From: Flavobacterium suncheonense GH29-5 = DSM 17707
Lineage (GTDB): Bacteria > Bacteroidota > Bacteroidia > Flavobacteriales > Flavobacteriaceae
Length of the DNA stretch: 64,000 nt
NCBI RefSeq assembly: GCF_000430025.1
Contig: NZ_KE387020.1
Coordinates: 1-64,000 of the forward strand
Direction: 5' to 3'
Shown piece by piece: positions 47,179-55,260 of this stretch (the first letter of the stretch is position 1; the number at the start of each line of letters is the position of its first letter). A program made the position numbers and the translations under genes. Under the pieces are notes generated by a model. The model was given only the letters and a program-made list of their open reading frames with translations. It ran no database searches and was not told the origin of the DNA.

Positions 47179-47856
47179 ATGAAAAAAACATTTACACTGT
47201 TAAACATCCTTTTAATAACCCTAACGATTCAAGGCCAAAAAAGAGACGTAAAATACAAATTAGACCCTTTTGGTAAAAAAACCAATAAAAGTTTTATGAG
47301 TCTTGCTTCTCAGTATCCGGATAATGCCATGGCTTTCAGAATAACTGCCGATAGCGGCCGGGTGTATCAATTTAATGCTCCAAAGTATGCCGCTTATAAA
47401 GTTAATTATGTCAATTTCAGAGAAAAGTTGGAGGATATTACCGGAAGAAAGTTATCCGATTCAACAATTTTCATTATCAATTACAAATATAAAGATGATG
47501 TATGCTCTGACTCCTATTCAAATGTTTTAACTGATGAAATGATTGCTTCTAAAAAAAACTATTTCGATATTCATAAAACATTTATCGAAAAAACATATAA
47601 AAACACAATGTTTATTTGCTTGTTTGAAACCGGCATAACACTTTCCAAAAAAGGCCACACGGAAGAGGAATATTTTTTTACTGATTTAAACCATTTTTTC
47701 AGAAAAAACATCTTTTTAAACACAATTGTTTGCGGTTCTGATGCTATTATCAGACCCGAAGGCTTGGTTTTGGTTCACAATGGAGAAAGCAGACCGGATT
47801 GGATAGCTAATCACTTAAATTCAGATATTTGGAATTCTTTGTTTCAAACAAACTAA
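47179..47856 (+). CDS. Secreted protein of unknown function between spoT and fur
   Basis: 225 residues with a signal peptide (MKKTFTLLNILLITLTIQGQ). The mature part is Lys/Tyr/Phe-rich and has three Cys. I recognise no domain. Base composition is clearly more AT-rich than in the neighbours, and it starts only 5 nt after the Rel gene stop, so it would ride on that transcript. fur has its own promoter after it. The position between genes that I believe are usually adjacent suggests a lineage-specific insertion. Confidence 0.75.
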   Translation: MKKTFTLLNILLITLTIQGQKRDVKYKLDPFGKKTNKSFMSLASQYPDNAMAFRITADSGRVYQFNAPKYAAYKVNYVNFREKLEDITGRKLSDSTIFIINYKYKDDVCSDSYSNVLTDEMIASKKNYFDIHKTFIEKTYKNTMFICLFETGITLSKKGHTEEEYFFTDLNHFFRKNIFLNTIVCGSDAIIRPEGLVLVHNGESRPDWIANHLNSDIWNSLFQTN

Positions 47857-47863
47857 ATAAACT

Positions 47864-47893
47864 TTCACCTCAAAAAAAATAACCTTATCTTTG
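47864..47893 (+). promoter_or_regulatory. Promoter of the Fur-family gene
   Basis: TTC (for TTG) at 47864-47866, a 19-nt spacer, then an exact TATCTTTG at 47886-47893, 23 nt before the ATG at 47917. Confidence 0.6.
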
Positions 47894-47916
47894 CCGGTCT
47901 TTCATAGCAAACCTCA

Positions 47917-48357
47917 ATGGAAAATAGTAAGAATCAGGAAATTGTAAAAAACGTATTCACCAAATACCTTGAAGAAAAAGGGCATCGGAAAACACCGGAA
48001 CGCTACGCCATTCTTCAGGAGATTTATGAAAGTCAGGAGCATTTTGACATTGAATCGTTGTACATTAAAATGAAAAACAAAAACTATCGTGTGAGCCGTG
48101 CCACGCTTTACAACACGATAGAATTGCTATTGGAATGCGGTTTGGTGCGTCGTCATCAGTTTGGTCAGAATCAGGCACATTACGAGAAATCGTATTTCGA
48201 CAAACAACACGACCACATCATTATGAGCGACACCGGCGAAGTAATCGAATTTTGTGACCCGAGAATCCAGACGATTAAACAAACCATCGAAGAAATTTTC
48301 GGTATTGAAATCCACAACCATTCGCTTTATTTCTACGCCACCAAAAAACAGGAGTAA
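47917..48357 (+). CDS. Fur-family transcriptional regulator
   Basis: 146 residues. The N-terminal winged helix shows [17 protein letters not shown] and [20 protein letters not shown], the family DNA-recognition region. The metal-binding half has [15 protein letters not shown] and HNHSLYFYA. The usual structural-zinc CxxC after HDH (ICxxCG) is absent: it reads IMSDTG here. Regulatory and Mn/Fe-type metal sites seem partly kept. It could be Fur, PerR or Zur; I leave the symbol open. A weak hairpin separates it from purA. Confidence 0.88.
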   Translation: MENSKNQEIVKNVFTKYLEEKGHRKTPERYAILQEIYESQEHFDIESLYIKMKNKNYRVSRATLYNTIELLLECGLVRRHQFGQNQAHYEKSYFDKQHDHIIMSDTGEVIEFCDPRIQTIKQTIEEIFGIEIHNHSLYFYATKKQE

Positions 48358-48361
48358 ACAA

Positions 48362-48377
48362 AGCCGGTTTTTCGGCT
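48362..48377 (+). terminator. Weak hairpin between fur and purA
   Basis: AGCCG and CGGCT form a 5-bp stem with a GTTTTT loop but no downstream T-tract. It may only stabilise the fur mRNA end. Confidence 0.3.
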
Positions 48378-48411
48378 CAACAATAACAACAACTAAAACA
48401 ACAACAACACA

Positions 48412-49683
48412 ATGACAGTAGACTTACTGCTAGGCCTACAATGGGGCGATGAAGGAAAAGGGAAAATCGTAGACGTTCTAACCTCAAAATACGACATTAT
48501 TGCTCGTTTTCAGGGCGGACCAAACGCCGGACACACTTTGGAATTTGACGGAATCAAACACGTTTTAAGAACGATTCCTTCCGGTATTTTCCACAAAAAT
48601 TCCATCAACATCATCGGAAACGGCGTGGTAATTGATCCGGTGGTTTTCCAGAAAGAACTGGAAGGTTTAGAGAAATTCAACATGGATTTAAAATCCAAAT
48701 TACTGATTTCCAGAAAAGCACACTTAATTTTACCGACACACCGCCTGTTAGACGCCGCTTCGGAAGCTTCTAAAGGAAAAGCGAAAATCGGTTCCACTTT
48801 AAAAGGAATCGGGCCAACGTATATGGATAAAACCGGAAGAAACGGAATCCGTGTGGGCGATATCGAATTGACCGATTTCAAAGAACGATACCGAAACCTG
48901 GCCGACAAACACGAAGCCATGATTGCCTTCTACGACATAGATTTGCAGTACAACTTAAAAGAAATGGAAGACGAGTTTTTCGCGGCTGTGGAAGTACTGA
49001 AAACCCTGAAATTCATTGACAGCGAAGAATATCTGAACAACGCCTTAAAAGAAGGAAAATCCATTTTAGCGGAAGGTGCCCAAGGTTCGTTATTAGACAT
49101 CGACTTCGGAACGTATCCGTTTGTGACTTCTTCCAACACAACGGCTGCCGGAGCTTGTACCGGATTAGGAATCGCGCCGAACCGTGTAAAAGAAGTTTTC
49201 GGAATTTTCAAAGCATATACTACCCGCGTTGGAAGCGGCCCATTCCCTACCGAATTGTTTGACGAAACCGGACAAACCATCGCCAGAGTAGGAAACGAAT
49301 TCGGTTCGGTAACCGGACGTGCGCGTCGTTGCGGATGGTTGGATTTAGTAGCTTTGAAATATGCCGTCCAGGTAAATGGTGTTACCGAATTGTACATGAT
49401 GAAAGGCGATGTACTTTCCGGATTCGACACCTTGAAAGTTTGTACCGGCTATAACTATAAAGGTCAAATCATCAACCACTTACCGTATAACATTGAGGAA
49501 GAAAATGTTACTCCGGTATATGTGGAGAAAAAAGGCTGGAAAGCCGATTTAACAGGTATGACCAAATACGAAGAACTTCCTGTTGAAATGAAAGAATACG
49601 TGGAATTCATCGAAAGCGAAGTGGGTGTGCCAATCCGAATTGTATCGGTTGGACCGGACCGGACACAAACGATTGTAAAATAA
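48412..49683 (+). CDS. purA: Adenylosuccinate synthetase
   Basis: GTP-dependent conversion of IMP and aspartate to adenylosuccinate, the committed step to AMP. 423 residues, normal length. P-loop-like LLLGLQWGDEGKGKIVD, then GGPNAGHTLEF, STLKGIGPTYMDKTGRNGIR, and the loop TTRVGSGPFPTEL. The preceding 54 nt are rich in AAC/CAA. It ends with a UUCG terminator. Confidence 0.97.
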   Translation: MTVDLLLGLQWGDEGKGKIVDVLTSKYDIIARFQGGPNAGHTLEFDGIKHVLRTIPSGIFHKNSINIIGNGVVIDPVVFQKELEGLEKFNMDLKSKLLISRKAHLILPTHRLLDAASEASKGKAKIGSTLKGIGPTYMDKTGRNGIRVGDIELTDFKERYRNLADKHEAMIAFYDIDLQYNLKEMEDEFFAAVEVLKTLKFIDSEEYLNNALKEGKSILAEGAQGSLLDIDFGTYPFVTSSNTTAAGACTGLGIAPNRVKEVFGIFKAYTTRVGSGPFPTELFDETGQTIARVGNEFGSVTGRARRCGWLDLVALKYAVQVNGVTELYMMKGDVLSGFDTLKVCTGYNYKGQIINHLPYNIEEENVTPVYVEKKGWKADLTGMTKYEELPVEMKEYVEFIESEVGVPIRIVSVGPDRTQTIVK

Positions 49684-49688
49684 ATTTT

Positions 49689-49717
49689 AAAACGCTTTCT
49701 TCGGAAGGCGTTTTTTT
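49689..49717 (+). terminator. UUCG-loop terminator after purA
   Basis: AAAACGCTTTC (49689-49699) and GAAGGCGTTTT (49704-49714) close a TTCG tetraloop with one mismatch and are followed by T's. Confidence 0.9.
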
Positions 49718-49774
49718 GTGTATCAGCGAATTATAAATAATTCTTAACAAAAATCATCATTCGCGGATTTTAGT

Positions 49775-49782
49775 TAAATTTG
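49775..49782 (+). promoter_or_regulatory. Candidate -7 box for the OstA-like gene
   Basis: TAAATTTG, exact TAnnTTTG, 16 nt before the TTG start codon at 49799. No TTG at the -33 distance. Confidence 0.45.
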
Positions 49783-49798
49783 GGCAAAATTTCAAGCA

Positions 49799-51454
49799 TT
49801 GAAGAATCGTATCCTCTTTATATTTTTCACACTTTTCATCAGTTTGTCGTTAACGGCACAGGAAAAGAAAATTATCAAAATTCTCCACTCGGATTTCATC
49901 GACATGGACCAAACGGAAATTCCGGGTGCGATTTTGTTTACCGGAAATGTTCAGGTGGAGCACGACGGTGTTTTAATCAGCTGCAACAAGGCGTATCACT
50001 TTAAAGATGAAAATTACGTGAAAGCGTTCGGAAACGTGCGTTTAAACCAAGGCGACACCATCACGATGTCAAGTAAATACGCCGAATACAACGGAAATCA
50101 AAAATTTGCCTTTGCAACAGGCGATGTGGTTTTGCGTTCACCGGAATCGACTTTAACTACCGACACCATCAACTTCGACCGAGGCATTCAGCAGGCTTAT
50201 TACAATACTTACGGAACCATCATCAACAAGGAAAATACGCTTCGAAGCAAATCGGGACGTTACTTTGTCAACGAAAAAAAATATCAGTTTACGACTGCCG
50301 TAACGGTTACCAATCCGGAATCCACCATTAAAACCAATCATTTGGATTATTATGAAGATTCGGGTCACGCCTATGTTTTCGGGCCATCCACCATCAACAA
50401 CAAAGGCAACGTAATTTATACGGAAAACGGATTTTACGACACCAAGAACCAAACTTCAAATCTGTCGAAAAACTCCACCATTTACTATCAGAACCGGAAA
50501 ATTAAAGGCGAAAAAATTTATTATGACGGCAAGCGGAATTTCTCGTCTGCCACCAATAATGTAAAAATCACGGATTCCATCAACCGCATGGTTGTGACCG
50601 GTCATTATGCGGAAATGCATCGGGCGAAAGATTCGATGTTTATCACCAAAAAAGCGCTGATTGCGAGTTTTGTGGAAAACGATTCGGTTTACATTCACGC
50701 GGAAAAACTGCTGGTAACTGGAAAACAGGGCGAACGCGTGATTCGCGGATTCAAAAATGCCCGGATTTTTAAATCGGACATGAGCGGAAAGTGTGATTCC
50801 ATTCATTCCGACCAGACCAAAGGCCTGACCCAATTAATCGGAAGACCGGTTTTATGGAGCCAGAAAAGCCAGCTTTCCGGTGATGTGATGCATCTTATCG
50901 GAAATAACACCACCGAAAAGCTGGATTCCCTGAAAGTACTGAACAACGCGTTTATCATTCAGAAAGATACTATCGGGAATGGTTTTAATCAGGTTAAGGG
51001 CGTGAATCTGTACGGAAAATTTCGGGACAACAAACTTTATGAAGTCGATTTGGTCAAAAACACCGAAATGATTTACTACATGTACGACGATAAAAATGAG
51101 TTGGTGGGAATCGACAAAGGAGTGGCCAGCTCCATTCATCTGGAATTGAAAAATAATCAGATACAAACGGTTACCAAATTCGTAAATCCGGAAGGACAGA
51201 TTTATCCGGAGAATGAATTTCCGGAAAACGCCCGAAAACTAAGAGGATTTATCTGGCGCGGCGATGAAGAAATAAAACGACTGGAAGATATTTTCCCTAA
51301 AGAAGAACTAGCGCTGGACGAAAAGGCCCAAATAGAAGCCAAAAAAGACGCTGTTGAAGCCGAAAAGCCAATGGAAATCAAGAAAGAAACCTTGGAATAC
51401 GGAAAACCTAAGAAAGCCGAAAGTCAAAAGTCGAAAGTCAAAAATCGAAAGTAG
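49799..51454 (+). CDS. OstA/LptA-like protein
   Basis: 551 residues with a TTG start. Signal peptide MKNRILFIFFTLFISLSLTAQ. Residues about 25-250 hold OstA-type repeats (GAILFTGNVQVEHDGVLISC, NVRLNQGDTITMSSKYAEYN), the jelly-roll that carries lipopolysaccharide in LptA/LptD. The C-terminal half continues the beta pattern. The final 15 residues are coded by a 7-bp repeat (51418-51459) and look non-conserved. It is probably the periplasmic LPS-transport bridge. Confidence 0.85.
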   Translation: MKNRILFIFFTLFISLSLTAQEKKIIKILHSDFIDMDQTEIPGAILFTGNVQVEHDGVLISCNKAYHFKDENYVKAFGNVRLNQGDTITMSSKYAEYNGNQKFAFATGDVVLRSPESTLTTDTINFDRGIQQAYYNTYGTIINKENTLRSKSGRYFVNEKKYQFTTAVTVTNPESTIKTNHLDYYEDSGHAYVFGPSTINNKGNVIYTENGFYDTKNQTSNLSKNSTIYYQNRKIKGEKIYYDGKRNFSSATNNVKITDSINRMVVTGHYAEMHRAKDSMFITKKALIASFVENDSVYIHAEKLLVTGKQGERVIRGFKNARIFKSDMSGKCDSIHSDQTKGLTQLIGRPVLWSQKSQLSGDVMHLIGNNTTEKLDSLKVLNNAFIIQKDTIGNGFNQVKGVNLYGKFRDNKLYEVDLVKNTEMIYYMYDDKNELVGIDKGVASSIHLELKNNQIQTVTKFVNPEGQIYPENEFPENARKLRGFIWRGDEEIKRLEDIFPKEELALDEKAQIEAKKDAVEAEKPMEIKKETLEYGKPKKAESQKSKVKNRK

Positions 51455-51459
51455 AACGT
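51418..51459 (+). repeat. Six degenerate 7-bp repeats across the end of the OstA-like gene
   Basis: CGAAAGT, CAAAAGT, CGAAAGT, CAAAAAT, CGAAAGT, AGAACGT: five good units and one poor one, with a 14-bp higher-order period. The array encodes the Lys/Ser-rich tail and its stop codon TAG (51452-51454). Confidence 0.75.
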
Positions 51460-51527
51460 TATTGGCTATTGATATTCTTTTCAGTATCCCGAATAACCAA
51501 ACATCAAATCCACGAATAACCTACAAA

Positions 51528-52727
51528 ATGCTTAAAGATTTCTATAAATACCAGGCGCAAACCTCCCCTTACCCATTAGGCATGGAAGTGTCTCACGCCA
51601 AAGGATCTTATATTTACGACACCAACGGAAAAGCTTATCTGGATTTTGTGGCCGGAGTTTCCGCTTGTACACTTGGTCATCAGCATCCGCGAGTGCGTGA
51701 AGCTATTGTAAACCAATTAGACAAGTATGCTCACGTGATGGTGTACGGCGAATACGCACAAGATCCCGCTGTGGAATTGTGTAAACTTTTAGCCGAAAAC
51801 ACACCCGCTCCCTTAGACAAAGTCTATTTGGTTAACTCCGGAACAGAAGCTACAGAAGGTGCTTTAAAATTAGCCCGACGTGTAACCGGAAGGAGCCAAT
51901 TGATTTCGTGTTATAACGCTTATCACGGCAACACCATGGGCTCAATGAGCGTAATGGGCTTTGAAGAGCGCAAACAGATTTTCAGACCGTTAATTCCCGA
52001 TGTGGATTTCATCACCTTTAATAATGAAGAGGATTTACTGAAGATTACCGAAAAAACAGCCGGAATCATCATGGAAACGATTCAGGGAGGTGCCGGATTT
52101 ATCCAACCTCAGAATGATTTCCTTAAAAAAGTTCGCCAGCGTTGTGATGAAGTAGGTGCTTTACTGATATTAGACGAAATTCAGCCCGGATTTGGGCGTA
52201 CCGGAAAACTGTTCGGTTTCCAAAACTACGACATCGTTCCGGATGTGGTGGTTATGGGAAAAGGCATGGGAGGCGGAATGCCGGTTGGTGCCTTTATGGC
52301 AAAATCCGAATACATGGATTTGTTGAGCCATGATCCGAAATTGGGACACATTACCACTTTCGGTGGTCATCCTGTAATCGCAGCAGCCTGTTTAGCCACA
52401 CTGAAAGAATTGTTAGAAACCGATTTAATGGCTCAGGCTCTGGAAAAAGAACAGTTAATCCGCAAACTGTTAGTGCATCCGCTAATCAAGGAAATTCGCG
52501 GCGAAGGCTTAATGCTGGCGCCCATGACAGAAAGTCCTGAAATCACCAACAAGGTCATTTTCAAATGTCAGGAAAAAGGACTGATTCTGTTCTGGCTGCT
52601 CTTTGAAGGCTGTGCCATCCGCATTACACCACCTCTAACCCTTTCCAACAAAGAAATCGAAAAAGGTTGTGGCATCATTCTTGAAGCTATGAATGAAGTG
52701 ATGGAAGAGTTGAAAGCTAACAGCTAA
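51528..52727 (+). CDS. Class III aminotransferase (acetylornithine/succinylornithine-like)
   Basis: 399 residues from the ATG at 51528 (MLKDFYKYQAQT). A much longer in-frame reading from 51354 overlaps the OstA-like gene and has no homologous N-terminus. Fold-type I PLP enzyme: NSGTEATEGALKLAR, the NAYHGNTMGSMS loop, LILDEIQPGFGRTGKLF, and the Schiff-base Lys in VVVMGKGMGGGMPVGAFMAK. ArgD, ornithine-oxoacid and related aminotransferases share these motifs. No arginine genes are nearby, so the substrate stays open. Confidence 0.88.
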   Translation: MLKDFYKYQAQTSPYPLGMEVSHAKGSYIYDTNGKAYLDFVAGVSACTLGHQHPRVREAIVNQLDKYAHVMVYGEYAQDPAVELCKLLAENTPAPLDKVYLVNSGTEATEGALKLARRVTGRSQLISCYNAYHGNTMGSMSVMGFEERKQIFRPLIPDVDFITFNNEEDLLKITEKTAGIIMETIQGGAGFIQPQNDFLKKVRQRCDEVGALLILDEIQPGFGRTGKLFGFQNYDIVPDVVVMGKGMGGGMPVGAFMAKSEYMDLLSHDPKLGHITTFGGHPVIAAACLATLKELLETDLMAQALEKEQLIRKLLVHPLIKEIRGEGLMLAPMTESPEITNKVIFKCQEKGLILFWLLFEGCAIRITPPLTLSNKEIEKGCGIILEAMNEVMEELKANS

Positions 52728-52842
52728 AAGCCGACAGTTGGAATCAATTGTTAATTAAATTGTTTACAACCTACAAACGTTCATCATAAAAAGGCTGTAA
52801 AGTCTTAGTAATTTTAATAAGGATAATTTAAACAAAAGGAGT

Positions 52843-54246
52843 ATGTATTTGAGTAACGAGGAAGAGGAAAACAGTTTATCCTTATCAAAGTTCGAATCTA
52901 TGTTGAAAACCAACAAGGTATTCTTCTTTGACTCCGAAGAGTTTGAAGACATCATTCTTCATTATCTTGACACGGGGCGAATAAACTTAGCCAAAAAGGC
53001 TCTGAAATTAGGTTTAGAACAACATCCCAAATCTACCGGTTTGAAGTTGGTTCAGATTGAACTGTTAGTGTTTGAAGACAAACTCGACATGGCCGACCGA
53101 CTGTGCAACGAGCTATTTGCCATCGAACCGACCAATGAAGAAGTGTACATCCAAAAAGCGAATATCCACTCTAAACGGGACGAGCACGAAAAAGCAATAG
53201 AAATGCTGAAAATTGCTTTACGCTATACCGATGATTATGCCGATGTGTATAATCTGATTGGCATGGAATACCTGTTCATGGACGAATTGGAACTGGCGAA
53301 AGAGAATTTCATCAAATGTCTGGAGGAAGATGTTGAAGATCATTCCGCACTTTACAATGTCGTGTATTGCTTTGATTTCTTAGACCAGAACAACGAAGCC
53401 ATTTTGTTTTTGAACAGTTTTATTGACAGAAATCCGTACAGCGAAGTGGCATGGCATCAGTTAGGACGTCAATATTATGCTGTTAAGGATTATGATCAGG
53501 CCGTAAGAGCATTCGATTATGCCACGCTTATCGATGAAAATTTCTTAGGCGCCTATCTGGAAAAAGCAAAATCTCTGGAAAAACTGAAAAAATATCAGGA
53601 AGCCATCGATTGCTATACTATTACCATGGAATTGGATGATGCTACTTCCTTCGCTTTATTACGCGTGGGGAAATGCCATGAACGATTAGGCAATGCCGAA
53701 TTGGCGCTGCAGTTTTATCAGAAGACGGTTCATGAAGACCCATTGTTGGACAAAGCCTGGATTGCGATTACCGATTTTTACATCCGTCAGAAGAATTTTC
53801 AGAAGGCGTTGTATTATGCTAACAAAGCCATCAGTATCGACAACGAGAACAAGCTGTACTGGAAGCGTTATGCAACCATCAACAAAGCCTTAAACTTTTT
53901 CGAAGAAGCCGAATACGGGTATCGAAAAGCGGTGGAATACGGAGATTACGAATTAGACACCTGGCTGTTCTGGACAGACATTTTACAGTTTTTAGGGGAA
54001 TTTGAAAGTGCGGTACAAACCCTTTTACAAGCGGCAGAGTACTTTCCGGAAGAATACGAAGTTGAATACCGTTTGGCCGGCCTGTATTTTATGCTTCAGG
54101 ACGACATCAAAGGGAAATTTCATTTGGCCAACGGATTGCGCCTGAACTTTGAAAACAGAACCCTTCTAGAGGAATTGTTTCCTGTAATCTGGAACCGAAA
54201 AACCGTGCAGGATTTCATTAAAAAACATAAAAAAGCAGACGAATAG
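52843..54246 (+). CDS. Cytoplasmic TPR-repeat protein
   Basis: 467 residues, no signal peptide. An acidic start (YLSNEEEENSLSLSKF) precedes about ten TPR units, for example YYAVKDYDQAVRAFDYATLI and AKSLEKLKKYQEAIDCYTI. It is preceded by AAAGGAG 3 nt before the ATG, a rare visible Shine-Dalgarno sequence in this window. A scaffold function is likely; the partner is unknown. Confidence 0.88.
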   Translation: MYLSNEEEENSLSLSKFESMLKTNKVFFFDSEEFEDIILHYLDTGRINLAKKALKLGLEQHPKSTGLKLVQIELLVFEDKLDMADRLCNELFAIEPTNEEVYIQKANIHSKRDEHEKAIEMLKIALRYTDDYADVYNLIGMEYLFMDELELAKENFIKCLEEDVEDHSALYNVVYCFDFLDQNNEAILFLNSFIDRNPYSEVAWHQLGRQYYAVKDYDQAVRAFDYATLIDENFLGAYLEKAKSLEKLKKYQEAIDCYTITMELDDATSFALLRVGKCHERLGNAELALQFYQKTVHEDPLLDKAWIAITDFYIRQKNFQKALYYANKAISIDNENKLYWKRYATINKALNFFEEAEYGYRKAVEYGDYELDTWLFWTDILQFLGEFESAVQTLLQAAEYFPEEYEVEYRLAGLYFMLQDDIKGKFHLANGLRLNFENRTLLEELFPVIWNRKTVQDFIKKHKKADE

Positions 54247-54317
54247 TAAACCAAATACCACGATTTACTAGTATCTTTATGGTCGGTTATTTAACGTAAC
54301 TGACCATATTTTTTTTT

Positions 54318-55067
54318 ATGAGGAAGCAGAAAAAGAAAAAATTCGGGTTGCTGGGGAAAAATATCAGTTATTCTTTCTCCCGAAAATACTTCACGGAGAA
54401 ATTTGAAAAAATTGGCGCCGATCGTTTTTCCTATAAAAATTTCGATGTGGAAACGGTAGAAGATTTTAAAAAAATTGTTGCCAAAACCAAGAACCTCAAA
54501 GGAATGAACGTAACCATTCCGTATAAAGAAGCCGTTATTCCCTATCTGGACAAGCTTTCCAAAAACGCTGAAAAAATCGGAGCGGTTAACACGATTTCCG
54601 TTTCCAAAAAAGGAAAATTAAAAGGCTACAATACAGACTTTTACGGTTTTAAAAAATCACTGAAACCTTTATTACAGCAACACCACCGCAAAGCGTTAAT
54701 TTTAGGAACCGGTGGCGCCAGTAAAGCCGTGGCATTTGCCCTGCGGAAGCTTAAAATGGAGTATGATTTTGTTTCCCGAAACCCATCGGAATACCAATAT
54801 TCCTACGACGAACTGAATCAGGAAATTTTCAGCGAATACCAGATTATCATTAACACTACTCCTGTTGGTACATATCCGAATACTGAGGACTGTCCGCCGC
54901 TGGACTATTCACTTTTCACAGACAAACACATCGCCTACGATTTAATATACAATCCGGAAGAAACAAAATTCCTGAGATTAGCAAAAGAAAGAAGAGCAAT
55001 TACAAAAAACGGGTACGACATGCTCGTTTTTCAGGCCGAAAAAGCCTGGGAAATCTGGAACAGATAA
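54318..55067 (+). CDS. aroE: Shikimate dehydrogenase
   Basis: NADPH-dependent reduction of 3-dehydroshikimate in aromatic amino-acid synthesis. 249 residues. The substrate domain has YSFSRKYFTEKF, GMNVTIPYKEAVIPYLD (catalytic Lys), GAVNTI and GYNTDFYGF. The nucleotide domain has ILGTGGASKAVAFAL and INTTPVGTYP. The N-terminus is rich in Arg/Lys (MRKQKKKKFG). A partial -7 box (TATCTTTA) lies at 54272-54279. Confidence 0.95.
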   Translation: MRKQKKKKFGLLGKNISYSFSRKYFTEKFEKIGADRFSYKNFDVETVEDFKKIVAKTKNLKGMNVTIPYKEAVIPYLDKLSKNAEKIGAVNTISVSKKGKLKGYNTDFYGFKKSLKPLLQQHHRKALILGTGGASKAVAFALRKLKMEYDFVSRNPSEYQYSYDELNQEIFSEYQIIINTTPVGTYPNTEDCPPLDYSLFTDKHIAYDLIYNPEETKFLRLAKERRAITKNGYDMLVFQAEKAWEIWNR

Positions 55068-55196
55068 ACCACTTGCTTTACATTTCATTCCTCTGGCTCA
55101 CATTTTAACAAATGGCGATTTTTGAGAACGCAATTTTTTCAACAAAAAACAATGTGTATTTAAACAGAAAAAACCGTTTATTTAACCGAATTTCTT

Positions 55197-55226
55197 TTGA
55201 TTTTACAGGCTGCTTCACTATCTTTC
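55197..55226 (+). promoter_or_regulatory. Promoter of the DUF349 gene
   Basis: TTG at 55197-55199, a 19-nt spacer, then TATCTTTC (7 of 8) at 55219-55226, 34 nt before the ATG at 55261. Confidence 0.55.
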
Positions 55227-55260
55227 GGCTCAAATTTGTTAAACTTAAGCATTTATCGCA

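Noticed and set aside
48510-49430. Long minus-strand frames inside purA
   Set aside because: Antisense to conserved purA; low-complexity Ser/Pro composition; no promoter.
51354-51527. An N-terminal extension of the class III aminotransferase
   Set aside because: It overlaps the OstA-like gene and its 7-bp repeat, starts with TTG, and has no family-like sequence before MLKDFYKY.
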